Below are positions 1-6,693 of a stretch of DNA of 9,382 nt, in pieces. How positions within the stretch are numbered: the stretch's first letter is position 1; each line of letters opens with the position of its first letter. The notes under the pieces were generated by a model that saw only the letters and a list, made by a program, of their open reading frames with translations, did no database searches and was not told the DNA's origin. Source of the DNA: Xanthobacteraceae bacterium (GTDB lineage: Bacteria > Pseudomonadota > Alphaproteobacteria > Rhizobiales > Xanthobacteraceae); the NCBI GenBank assembly GCA_030044035.1, contig JASHWN010000322.1:1-9382 (forward strand), written 5' to 3'. Both the position numbers and the translations under genes were made by a program.

Positions 1-644
1 TGGCGGTCGAGCCGTTCCGGGCGCGGTTCGATCTCGCCGAGATTGAGCCGCGGCTCGATGTCGAGATAGTCGGCGCAGGCGCCGTGCTGAAAGTCGAGAT
101 CGACCAGGCAGGTCGCGGTCTTGCCGCGCGCGCCGCCGCTGTTGAGCAGCAGCATCGCGGTCTGCACCGCGAGCGTGGTGACGCCGGCGCCGCCGACTGC
201 CGGCAGATAGGTGAAAATCTGCGCCTCGGTGCTGTCGGTGTTGGCCGGCTTCTTGGCGACCCGCGCGCAGGTCTGCACCAGATCGACCGGCGGCACCGGC
301 TTGACCAGAAAGTCCGCCACCCGCATCTGCATCAGACGACGGGCAACGCCGCCGTCGAAAGCTTGCGTGATCACGACGACCGGCGGCCAGCTGCCGATCC
401 GCGTCACCAGGCGGTCGAGCGCCTGCATCTCCGCTTCGTCGCCGCCGTCGAGGTCGGCAACAACGACGCTGGCGCCCTCGACCTCGATCTGCTCGCGTTC
501 GGCGAGCCGGCCTTTGACGACGTCGAGGCCGATCTGGCTGCTGGCCCCGAACGTCGCTCGGACCTGCTCCTCGAATCCGTCGTCGGCGGTCAGCACGACC
601 ACCCTGACTTGGACTCCCGGCGTTACCGATCGGCCGATGCGCAT
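1..644 (-). CDS. cpaE: CpaE, Tad pilus assembly/localisation ATPase-like protein (3' end cut off by window)
   Basis: About 214 N-terminal residues are visible; the rest lies beyond the left edge. Residues 11-130 look like a response-regulator receiver fold: acidic cluster at D21-D22, candidate phospho-Asp D64 or D66 after a hydrophobic strand, T93, and the FLVKP motif with K115. From about residue 143 a ParA/MinD-type domain begins, with a P-loop-like stretch (AVGGAGVTTLA, 149-159) and a following strand VDLDF (181-185). In the family, CpaE/TadZ positions the Tad machinery at the pole or membrane. The P-loop has Val at both lysine positions (V150, V155), so ATP hydrolysis is doubtful. ATG at 644 lies 31 nt after the stop of the upstream lipoprotein gene, with a weak purine-rich GAGAG about 10 nt before it; a non-ATG upstream start is possible. 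It is the fourth gene of the cpaB-cpaC-cpaD-cpaE operon. The identification is firm; the start is less so. Confidence 0.9.
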   Translation of the reverse strand, partial: MRIGRSVTPGVQVRVVVLTADDGFEEQVRATFGASSQIGLDVVKGRLAEREQIEVEGASVVVADLDGGDEAEMQALDRLVTRIGSWPPVVVITQAFDGGVARRLMQMRVADFLVKPVPPVDLVQTCARVAKKPANTDSTEAQIFTYLPAVGGAGVTTLAVQTAMLLLNSGGARGKTATCLVDLDFQHGACADYLDIEPRLNLGEIEPRPERLDR

Positions 645-675
645 GGCCTTCAGGCTCTCGTTGCGACCGCCAATT

Positions 676-1092
676 TCACTGCGAAGACGCGGTCGTGCCG
701 GCCGGCGCAACGATATTGACGGTCGTCGTACTGGTGCTCGAGTTGTTCGGCGTGCCGTTGTTAGAGGACGACGGCGGCGGGGTCGGGACGACGACAGCTT
801 GCATCGCCATCGGATCGCCCGGTTGGATCCCCGCGCCGGTGCGGTAACGCTCGGCCGCGATCTGCATGCGCTGGCCGTTGAAGGCGAGGTTGGTGTTGCC
901 GCTGGCGGGTGGCCAGGGGTCGATGGTCTCCGCCGCCTCGTTGGCGGCGATCGCATCGCCGGCGCTCAGCCCTATCGCATCGCGGCGGTCCCAATAGAGT
1001 TCGGAGCAGCCGCCAAGCATCGGGCCGAGCGTGGCGGCGGCTGTTGCCGCCGCCACGACCCGCGCCAGACGCCTAGTCCTTGACCGAGACAT
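676..1092 (-). CDS. cpaD: CpaD-like Tad pilus lipoprotein, short form
   Basis: The product is a 138-residue predicted lipoprotein. An Arg-rich N-terminus (MSRSRTRR) is followed by an Ala-rich hydrophobic stretch and a lipobox LGGC, with the lipidated Cys near residue 29. The mature part holds a compact region (DRRDAIGLSAGDAIAANEAA, then DPWP and FNGQRMQ...ERYRTG) that I recall from short lipoproteins between cpaC and cpaE in rhizobial Tad loci. The last 45 residues are low-complexity Pro/Ser/Thr/Asn, ending in ASSQ. The start at 1092 is chosen over an in-frame ATG 42 nt upstream because GGGAGG sits 5 nt before it. The gene overlaps the end of cpaC by 20 nt, so translation may be coupled. It is shorter than classical CpaD (about 200 residues or more), and I see no full CpaD domain. 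The lipoprotein call is solid; the cpaD symbol rests on gene order. Confidence 0.75.
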   Translation of the reverse strand: MSRSRTRRLARVVAAATAAATLGPMLGGCSELYWDRRDAIGLSAGDAIAANEAAETIDPWPPASGNTNLAFNGQRMQIAAERYRTGAGIQPGDPMAMQAVVVPTPPPSSSNNGTPNNSSTSTTTVNIVAPAGTTASSQ

Positions 1093-2680
1093 AGACGCCT
1101 CCCTTTTTCGGCAGATCGAGGATATGGCCGACAAACGGCCGGTTCACTGCGCCGGCGGCAAGCCGCACCAGCGCCGGGCTGACTTCAGCGCGGCCCATCA
1201 GGAAGAAATCGATGTCGTTGCCCGGCACGGTATTGTCGAGCGGCGTGTGGGCCGGGTTGAGCGGCGACATCGGCCGCACGATGTGCGGCGTCACCACGAT
1301 CACCAGATCGGTTTCGTTCTTCTGATACTGGCTGGAGCGGAACAAGGTGCCGAGCACCGGCACATCGCCGAGCCACGGCAGCTGGTCTGCGGCGTTCTGG
1401 CTGGTGTTCTGCAACAGGCCGCCGAGCATAAAACTCTGGCCGTCGCGCAATTCCAGCGTGGTCGATGCCTTGCGCGTGATCAGGCCCGGCACCGACGTGC
1501 CGAGCACCGTCACCGTATGGGTAGTGTCGATCTCGCTGACTTCGGGTTTGATGATCAGATTGATCAGCCCGTCCCGCAGCACAGTCGGGGTGAACGACAG
1601 GCCGACGCCATAAGGCTGATAGGCGAACGAGACCGTGCCGAGCGTGCCGGCTTCCGGGATCGGAATCTGGCCGCCGGCCAAGAAGCTCGCGGTATCGCCC
1701 GACAGCGCCACGAGGTTGGGCTCGGCCAGGCTGCGGGCGAGGCCGTTTTGCTCGAGCGCGCTGACCTCGAGCTGCAGCGCGTTGGAGAGGTTGCTGACCA
1801 GAAAGCCGTAGGGCGACGAGCCCGAGAGCACGCCGGCAGCGACGACCGGCGAAAGCGCCGTGCCAACACTGGTGGTGCTGTTGGCGCCGCCGCACAGCAC
1901 CGAGATCGGGCAATTCAGGCCCGGCTGTTGAAACGCGCCGCCGGGCTGGGTGATCGGCAGCTGACTGGCCGGCAGCTGCGAGCCGATATTGGCGATCGAC
2001 GAGCCGCCGAACATGTTCCACTGCACGCCGAGCTCGCGGCTCGCGTTGCGGTCCACTTCGATGAAACGCACTTCCAGCATGACCTGCTGCTGCTGCATCA
2101 CCTGCACGGTGTTGATCGCCCCGCCGTCGAACTGGCGGGCGATCAGCATGGCCTTGTCGAGGGTGGCGGCGTCCGGCGCGCTGCCGCTCAGCATGATGTG
2201 GCCGCCGACCGACGTGATTTTGATGCCGCTGCCGGCGATGCGTGCGATCTCGGTGGCAAGCCCGCTGAGATCGTACGACACGGTGACGTCGAAGATCTGC
2301 ACCGGCTGCTTGTCGCGGTCATAGACCGTGACGCGCGTGGCGCCGATCTTTTTGCCGAAAATCGAAAGCGAGTGATCGGTCAGCGGATTGACGTCGGCGA
2401 CCGTGGGATCGCTGACCATGACGTCGGCGAAGCCGCGATCGGTGCGCACGTCTTGCGACTTACCCGCCGTCACCATGACCGAAGTGATGTGCGCGACGCT
2501 CGCCGCGACGATGCGGCCTTGCGGTTGCTCTTGCGCTTGCGCCATAGGCGCCGCCGCTGCCACGAGCGCGGCTGCCAGCGCGGCACCGGCGCCGCGCAGC
2601 AGCGCGCGAACATCGGTGGTCCCGTCCCGAAGCCGCCGGCCCCCGCCGGCGTTTTGTTTGACTGTGTACTGGCTGTTCAC
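1073..2680 (-). CDS. cpaC: CpaC/RcpA, Tad pilus outer-membrane secretin
   Basis: This 535-residue secretin forms the outer-membrane channel for the Flp pilus. A Sec-type signal peptide (hydrophobic Ala-rich 28-46, likely cleavage after AQA near 50) is followed by the pilus-secretin N-terminal domain (about 68-137: SDPTVADVNPL, FGKKIGATRVTVYD). A BON-like domain follows (about 138-195: KITSVGGHIMLSGSAPD), then the secretin domain (about 200-468: VMLEVRFIEVDR, SLAEPNLVALSGDTASFLAGGQIPIP). The C-terminal secretin signature is WLGDVPVLGTLFRS (436-449), followed by ETDLVIVVTPHIV. Length and domain order are normal for CpaC. The start is GTG at 2680, since GGGGAGG lies 5 nt upstream and the signal peptide follows. 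The reading frame stays open for nearly 1 kb further upstream, but that part overlaps cpaB and is not coding. An 80-bp gap separates it from cpaB; its 3' end overlaps the lipoprotein gene. Confidence 0.96.
   Translation of the reverse strand: MNSQYTVKQNAGGGRRLRDGTTDVRALLRGAGAALAAALVAAAAPMAQAQEQPQGRIVAASVAHITSVMVTAGKSQDVRTDRGFADVMVSDPTVADVNPLTDHSLSIFGKKIGATRVTVYDRDKQPVQIFDVTVSYDLSGLATEIARIAGSGIKITSVGGHIMLSGSAPDAATLDKAMLIARQFDGGAINTVQVMQQQQVMLEVRFIEVDRNASRELGVQWNMFGGSSIANIGSQLPASQLPITQPGGAFQQPGLNCPISVLCGGANSTTSVGTALSPVVAAGVLSGSSPYGFLVSNLSNALQLEVSALEQNGLARSLAEPNLVALSGDTASFLAGGQIPIPEAGTLGTVSFAYQPYGVGLSFTPTVLRDGLINLIIKPEVSEIDTTHTVTVLGTSVPGLITRKASTTLELRDGQSFMLGGLLQNTSQNAADQLPWLGDVPVLGTLFRSSQYQKNETDLVIVVTPHIVRPMSPLNPAHTPLDNTVPGNDIDFFLMGRAEVSPALVRLAAGAVNRPFVGHILDLPKKGGVYVSVKD
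1098..1103 (-). promoter_or_regulatory. Ribosome binding site deciding the lipoprotein start
   Basis: The minus strand reads GGGAGG, 5 nt before ATG at 1092. The ATG at 1134 has no comparable site, so the shorter lipoprotein with a proper signal peptide is preferred. The site lies inside the last codons of cpaC. Confidence 0.8.
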
Positions 2681-2685
2681 GTCGG

Positions 2686-2692
2686 CCTCCCC
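2686..2692 (-). promoter_or_regulatory. Ribosome binding site for the cpaC GTG start
   Basis: The minus strand reads GGGGAGG, 5 nt before GTG at 2680. It fixes the non-ATG start within a frame that stays open far upstream. Confidence 0.8.
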
Positions 2693-2760
2693 GCCGCTGC
2701 TTTGTCGTTTCCGAACCTGTCGTCCCGTTCCCTGCCGCCTTGCCGCGGCGGCCCCCAAAC

Positions 2761-3639
2761 TCAGTCGTGCGCCATCGCCGGCGCTGGGAGTGCGGCCGAG
2801 TACGCACCCCTGCGCTCGACCGGCACGTTGTATTCTTCGCGCGTCAAAAGGTCCTTGGTCGGCCGCGTCACCACGATGGTCACCGACCGTGGGTCTTCGG
2901 TCTGCCGCGCGACTTGACCGAGCTCGGTGGCCGTCAGTTGCCGCGGCGCGTCCTCGGCGACCTCGCCGGCCTTGCGCAACAGCAGCGACATCGTGCCGAC
3001 TACCGAGGCCAGCGCGAGTTTTTGTCCCTCGGTCTCGTCGACTTCCAGCGTCACCGCCTTGACCACGACCGGTTTTTCGCTGGTCTGATCGGCGAGCTGA
3101 TCGACGGCGAGAACGCGGACGTTCTGCACGATGACGTCGTTGACCGAGATTTTCCGGTCGCCTGGCCGCGTCAGCACCACGTCGACGTGGTCGCCCGGCT
3201 GCACGAAGCCGGCGACACCCTCGACGTCGTTGACGCGCACGGTCACGGCCTTCATGCCGTCCTTGAGCATCGCCGACAGCGTGGCGCGCTCGCCCGGTCC
3301 CGTGATCTTCGATGCCAGGATCGCCTCGTTGACCTCGATCGGCGCCAACACGATGCGCTTGGTTGCCGTTAGCTCGCTGAGCTTGCCGAACGCGCCGTCC
3401 GGCAGCGAACCTTGCGGCCACTCCATCTCGCGCAGCGACCACGCATTGAGTACATCGCCGAAGCGCAGCGGCCGCCGCGCCACCACGATGGTGCGTTCCG
3501 GGGGCGGCGCTTTGCGCGATGCCTCCAGGCTGCGCCGCGCCTCGTCGGCCCGGTTGTTGAGCCAGGCATTCGCCAAAAATACCGCAAGCAGTCCGAACAC
3601 GACTGCAAAGGCGATCATGACGATGGTGCTGGTGCGCAC
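2761..3639 (-). CDS. cpaB: CpaB/RcpC, Tad pilus assembly protein
   Basis: The product has 292 residues, a normal length for CpaB. A single N-terminal membrane segment (about 5-27) anchors it, followed by a short linker. A SAF domain spans about 49-113 (TIVVARRPLRFGDVL, then RIVLAPIEVNEAILASKITG), and the RcpC/CpaB domain covers about 121-225 (MKAVTVRVNDVEGVAGFVQPGD, then VDVVLTR). In the family, CpaB is a periplasmic partner of the CpaC secretin. The start is GTG at 3639, supported by AGGGG 6 nt upstream. The only nearby in-frame ATG is codon 8, inside the membrane segment, and would truncate it. It is the first visible gene of the operon; no pilin or cpaA gene lies upstream. The tail after residue 250 (VTIVVTRPTKDLLTREEYNVPVE) is typical of CpaB C-termini that carry the gene-specific end. 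Confidence 0.95.
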   Translation of the reverse strand: MRTSTIVMIAFAVVFGLLAVFLANAWLNNRADEARRSLEASRKAPPPERTIVVARRPLRFGDVLNAWSLREMEWPQGSLPDGAFGKLSELTATKRIVLAPIEVNEAILASKITGPGERATLSAMLKDGMKAVTVRVNDVEGVAGFVQPGDHVDVVLTRPGDRKISVNDVIVQNVRVLAVDQLADQTSEKPVVVKAVTLEVDETEGQKLALASVVGTMSLLLRKAGEVAEDAPRQLTATELGQVARQTEDPRSVTIVVTRPTKDLLTREEYNVPVERRGAYSAALPAPAMAHD

Positions 3640-3991
3640 GCCGGTCCCCTGCTGACGCCACGAAGTTGTTGTTTTGTCAGGCGGGTAGATTGATACGGCG
3701 CTGGTATGGAATTGGTGAAACGATGCGCCGTTCTCGGCCTATGCTGAAGATTGCTTGAAGCGGTATTCTTTACGGCGCGTGTATCGATCGCTTTGAATCG
3801 AACAGATAACCTTTACAAATTTTTCAGCGCGCGCGCCCGCAGCTGCCCGAGCGCAACGCCGCACGCGGATTTCCGGGCATTTGTCGACGATGTTGATCGC
3901 GCAGGCGATCGATGCATCGGCGATAGCCCGCTTCGCCATGAAACGGTAGGACGCTGTTAAGCACGCAGCGCGATGCCGCGTCGCGGCGCGC
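3640..3991. other. Intergenic region upstream of cpaB, no convincing gene
   Basis: Between the cpaB start and the end of the M24 gene (both on the minus strand) lie about 350 bp. Small frames exist on both strands (an 88-codon minus frame at 3739-4005 and a 69-codon plus frame at 3751-3960), but they lack a ribosome binding site, recognisable motifs and typical codon use. An AT-richer patch at about 3740-3825 stands out against the GC-rich flanks and is the likeliest place for the cpa operon promoter. I could not find a good -35/-10 pair there. A short GC-only inverted repeat (gccgc/gcggc around 3975-3987) sits just past the M24 stop but has no T-tract. Confidence 0.5.
3646..3650 (-). promoter_or_regulatory. 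Ribosome binding site for the cpaB GTG start
   Basis: The minus strand reads AGGGG, 6 nt before GTG at 3639. It supports the GTG start that keeps the full N-terminal membrane anchor. Confidence 0.65.
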
Positions 3992-5203
3992 TCAAATCCG
4001 GGCAAAGCCGCGCGGCACGGCGTGAAACGCTTCGATGCCGGTCGCGGTGATGCGCACCATCTCGCCGGTCTGCACCCCGGCCTTGCGGTCGCGCGTCACC
4101 ACGTTGGGCTGGATCACCACCACCATGCCGGCGCGCAACGGCTCGTCCGGAACGTGGGCGCTCGGCCGGCTTTTGGAGCCGAGCACCGGCGGCAGATAAC
4201 CGCCGCCATAGCCGTGCAACAAATCGTCAATAATCGTAAATCCCGCCTGCTCGATCACGCCGGCGGCCTCGATCACTTGCCGCGGCATGGCGCCGTCCTT
4301 GAGCACGGCGGCGACGGCGGCGAAGGCGGCGTCCGCCGCCACGTGCAGATCGCGATAGAGCGCCGGCGGCTCGCTATCGACCGTGAAGCTGCGCAGCACC
4401 TGGCCGGGATGATCCCAGAACGCGGCGCTGATCTCGGCAAACACGATGTCGCCGCGCGCCACCCTGCGGTTGCCGGCAAACTGCGGCGGCACGGCAAGCC
4501 GCGGCTCGGCCATGGCGGTCACGCCGATGAAATGAATGACCGTAGTGCCGCCGTGCGCCACATAGCCGCGCTCGACCAGATCGCCGAGCTCGCGCTCGCT
4601 CATGCCGGGCCGCAAGCCGTCGCGCAGCGCCAGCATGCCGCGGTCGCTCAGCGCGGCGCCGATCCGCATCCAGTCGATCTCCTCGGCCGATTTGATTTGG
4701 CGGAGCCGCACATAGGCCCGATTCAAATTGACGAGCGTGCCGAACCGCGCCGCCAGCATGGCGTGCTGCTCGAAGGTCAGCGGTCCGATCACGCCGACGC
4801 GATTGTTGCGCGCACCGCGGCGCTCCAATGCCGCGATGGCGGCGCCGACCGACGAGCCGCCGCCCCAGGCGACTTCCGCGGCGCTCGCCATCTTCTGCGC
4901 CAGCGGCGCATGATTGACATGCTGCACGAACAGCGCGTCGGCCGCGCCGGGCGTCAACACGCCGACGGCCTCGGTGGTGACCGGCCAGCCGGTCAGCCAC
5001 TGCACCGCGGAGCCGAAGCGGTTGGCGCCGCAGAATACGAGATGGTCGCAGCCGTTTTGTTCGAGCAACGCTTCGATGGCGGCGCGGCGCCGCGCCATTT
5101 CTCCGGCGGAAAAGCGCGGGTACTCCGCCGCCAGCAGCGTTTGCAGGCGCGGCGGCAGTTCGCGAGCGTCGGCCTGAACTGATTGATCCGGACGCGTGTT
5201 CAT
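3992..5203 (-). CDS. M24 (creatinase / Xaa-Pro aminopeptidase fold) family hydrolase, probably not a classical metallopeptidase
   Basis: The 403-residue product has the two-domain build of creatinase/prolidase-like proteins: an N-terminal creatinase-like domain (about 20-165) and a C-terminal pita-bread domain (about 170-400). Landmarks are IKSAEEIDWMR (170-180), GMSERELGD (200-208), LHGYGGGYLPP (329-339) and MVVVIQPNVV (359-368). The M24 His is kept (H330), but the usual metal ligands appear replaced: EISAAFW instead of a D-x-G strand, GQVLRSF with Gln (268) where the second Asp sits, IQP (Gln365) for the Glu-Pro, and GVQTGEMV for the final Glu region. From the family, this points to creatinase-like C-N hydrolysis. 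No good Shine-Dalgarno is visible. ATG at 5203 (MNTRPDQ) is chosen, with ATG at 5212 an equal alternative; longer starts would run into the divergent lyase gene. The substrate is unknown. Confidence 0.85.
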   Translation of the reverse strand: MNTRPDQSVQADARELPPRLQTLLAAEYPRFSAGEMARRRAAIEALLEQNGCDHLVFCGANRFGSAVQWLTGWPVTTEAVGVLTPGAADALFVQHVNHAPLAQKMASAAEVAWGGGSSVGAAIAALERRGARNNRVGVIGPLTFEQHAMLAARFGTLVNLNRAYVRLRQIKSAEEIDWMRIGAALSDRGMLALRDGLRPGMSERELGDLVERGYVAHGGTTVIHFIGVTAMAEPRLAVPPQFAGNRRVARGDIVFAEISAAFWDHPGQVLRSFTVDSEPPALYRDLHVAADAAFAAVAAVLKDGAMPRQVIEAAGVIEQAGFTIIDDLLHGYGGGYLPPVLGSKSRPSAHVPDEPLRAGMVVVIQPNVVTRDRKAGVQTGEMVRITATGIEAFHAVPRGFARI

Positions 5204-5331
5204 GCCGCACATGGTAAGGGACTGGGCTTCGCAAATCCATTTTGTTAAGCCAATAGCGCGCGAAGAGCGCACCGCAGGCGCGCCGGATCGCATCCGGCAA
5301 AGCGCGCCGTCTATTTCGGAGAATTGCGCCG
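5204..5331. promoter_or_regulatory. Divergent intergenic region between the M24 and lyase genes
   Basis: These 128 bp should hold promoters for both divergent genes. There is an AT-rich core around 5236-5256 (TTTTGTTAAGCCAATA) and a GGAGA ribosome binding site for the lyase at 5318-5322. I could not assign a convincing -10/-35 pair to either strand, and I see no clear operator palindrome. Confidence 0.4.
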
Positions 5332-6693
5332 ATGCCCACCTCATTGATCGATTCCGCCATATTCCGCGACATCTTTTCCACCGAAGCGATGCGGCGCGCT
5401 TTTTCCGACGGCAACCGCGTGCAGAAATATCTCGATTTCGAAGCGGCGCTGGCGCGCGCGCAGGCGCGGCTCGGCGTCATTCCCGAGGACGCGGCCGAGG
5501 AAATCTGCCGGCATTGCCATGTCGACGAGATCGATTTCACCAAGCTGAAAGTGCAGACCGAGCGGATCGGTTATCCGGTCCTGCCGGTGGTGCAGCAGCT
5601 CGTCGCGCTGTGCCGCGACAGCTTGGGCGAGTGGTGCCATTGGGGCGCGACCACCCAGGACATCACCGACACCGCGACCGTGCTGCAGATGCGCGAGGCG
5701 CTGGCGCTGATCGAAGCCGATCTCGACGGCATTGCCGACGCGCTCGCCGCATTGGCGAAAAAATATCGCGACACCGCGATGGCCGGCCGCAGCAATTTGC
5801 AGCAGGCGGTGCCGATCACGTTCGGCTACAAGATGGCGACGCTGCTAGCAGCATTCGAGCGGCACAAGCAGCGCCTGCGCGAGCTGCGCCCGCGGGTGCT
5901 GGTCGGCGAGTTCGGCGGCGCCGCCGGCACCTTGTCGTCGCTCGGCGGCCGCGGCCTCGAAGTCCAGGCCGAGCTGATGCAGGAGCTGAAACTCGGTCAG
6001 CCGGCGATCGCCTGGCACACCGTGCGCGATACGATCGCCGAGGTCGGCTGCTTCCTCGGCCTCGTCACCGGCAGCTGCGGCAAGATCGCGTTCGACATAA
6101 AGTTGCTGATGCAGACCGAAGTCGAAGAAGTCTACGAGCCGTTCCATGAGGGCCGCGGCTCGTCATCGACCATGCCGCAGAAGCGCAACCCGATTTCATC
6201 GGTCTACATCACCGCGCTGACTTCGGTGGTGCGCCAGCAGGCCGCCGCGTTGCTCGACGCCATGGTCGAGGACCACGAGCGCGCCACCGGCCCGTGGGAA
6301 ATCGAATGGCTGGTGCTGCCGGAGATTTTCTGCCTCGCCGCCGGCGCGCTGGCGCAGACCCGCTTCGTGCTGACCGGTCTGCAAGTCGACGAGAAAAAGA
6401 TGCGCGCCAATCTCGACCTGACCAAAGGCCTGATCGTATCGGAGGCGGTGATGATGGGGCTCGGGCCCCATCTCGGCCGCCAATACGCGCACGACCTCGT
6501 CTACGACATTTGCCGCCAGGTGGTGGCGACCGGCCGGCCGCTGGTCGACTTGCTCGCCGAGAACGCGGAGATCACCAAACATCTCGACCGCGCCGCGCTG
6601 GCGCGGCTGTGCGATCCGGCGAATTACCTGGGCGAGGCCGGCGCGATGGTCGACCGCGTGCTAGGGATGCGGAAAGGGTCCCAGGGCCGATAA
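5332..6693 (+). CDS. Fumarase/aspartase-superfamily lyase, 3-carboxy-cis,cis-muconate cycloisomerase / adenylosuccinate lyase-like
   Basis: The product has 453 residues, full length for PcaB-type enzymes. Conserved regions are HWGATTQDITDTA (103-115), GRSNLQQAVPITFG (152-165) and the flexible-loop signature SSTMPQKRNP (278-287) with K284 and N286. A C-terminal helical domain follows (GRQYAHDLVYD, 382-392). HWGATTQD and MPQKRNP favour the PcaB branch. Adenylosuccinate lyase has His in the second region, where this protein has Asn154, so purine synthesis is unlikely. No other protocatechuate (pca) gene is present, so I withhold the pcaB symbol. Members of this superfamily make or break a C-N or C-O bond to a succinyl-type product. 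ATG at 5332 follows GGAGA with a 9-nt spacer. The gene is divergent from the M24 gene, which suggests a shared pathway acting on an N-substituted compound; that is inference. Confidence 0.88.
   Translation: MPTSLIDSAIFRDIFSTEAMRRAFSDGNRVQKYLDFEAALARAQARLGVIPEDAAEEICRHCHVDEIDFTKLKVQTERIGYPVLPVVQQLVALCRDSLGEWCHWGATTQDITDTATVLQMREALALIEADLDGIADALAALAKKYRDTAMAGRSNLQQAVPITFGYKMATLLAAFERHKQRLRELRPRVLVGEFGGAAGTLSSLGGRGLEVQAELMQELKLGQPAIAWHTVRDTIAEVGCFLGLVTGSCGKIAFDIKLLMQTEVEEVYEPFHEGRGSSSTMPQKRNPISSVYITALTSVVRQQAAALLDAMVEDHERATGPWEIEWLVLPEIFCLAAGALAQTRFVLTGLQVDEKKMRANLDLTKGLIVSEAVMMGLGPHLGRQYAHDLVYDICRQVVATGRPLVDLLAENAEITKHLDRAALARLCDPANYLGEAGAMVDRVLGMRKGSQGR

Noticed and set aside
84..1083. Plus-strand frames of 211 and 290 codons
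   Set aside because: They are shadows of cpaE and the lipoprotein gene, whose minus-strand products carry recognisable motifs.
1031..2917. 628-codon open frame on the plus strand opposite cpaC and cpaB
   Set aside because: Its translation is rich in Arg, His, Asp and Ala with no domain, typical of an antisense frame in GC-rich DNA. The opposite strand encodes clear CpaC and CpaB domains.
2681..3661. Upstream in-frame extension of cpaC (862-codon frame)
   Set aside because: The extension overlaps cpaB in another frame, is Arg/Gly/Ala-rich without motifs, and a strong ribosome binding site plus signal peptide place the start at 2680.
3975..3987. GC-rich inverted repeat just after the M24 stop as a terminator
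   Set aside because: The stem is only 5-6 bp with a minimal loop and no T-tract; such repeats are common by chance at this GC content.
3739..4005. 88-codon minus-strand frame between the M24 gene and cpaB
   Set aside because: It overlaps the end of the M24 gene, has no ribosome binding site and no recognisable motif; the N-terminal part is simply Arg/Ala-rich.
4022..5182. 386-codon plus-strand frame opposite the M24 gene
   Set aside because: Its composition is His/Arg/Gly/Ala-rich with no domain; the minus-strand frame has conserved M24-fold motifs.
5196..6149. 317-codon plus-strand frame overlapping the start of the lyase
   Set aside because: It runs in a different frame through the lyase gene and is Arg-rich without motifs; the lyase frame carries family signatures over its full length.
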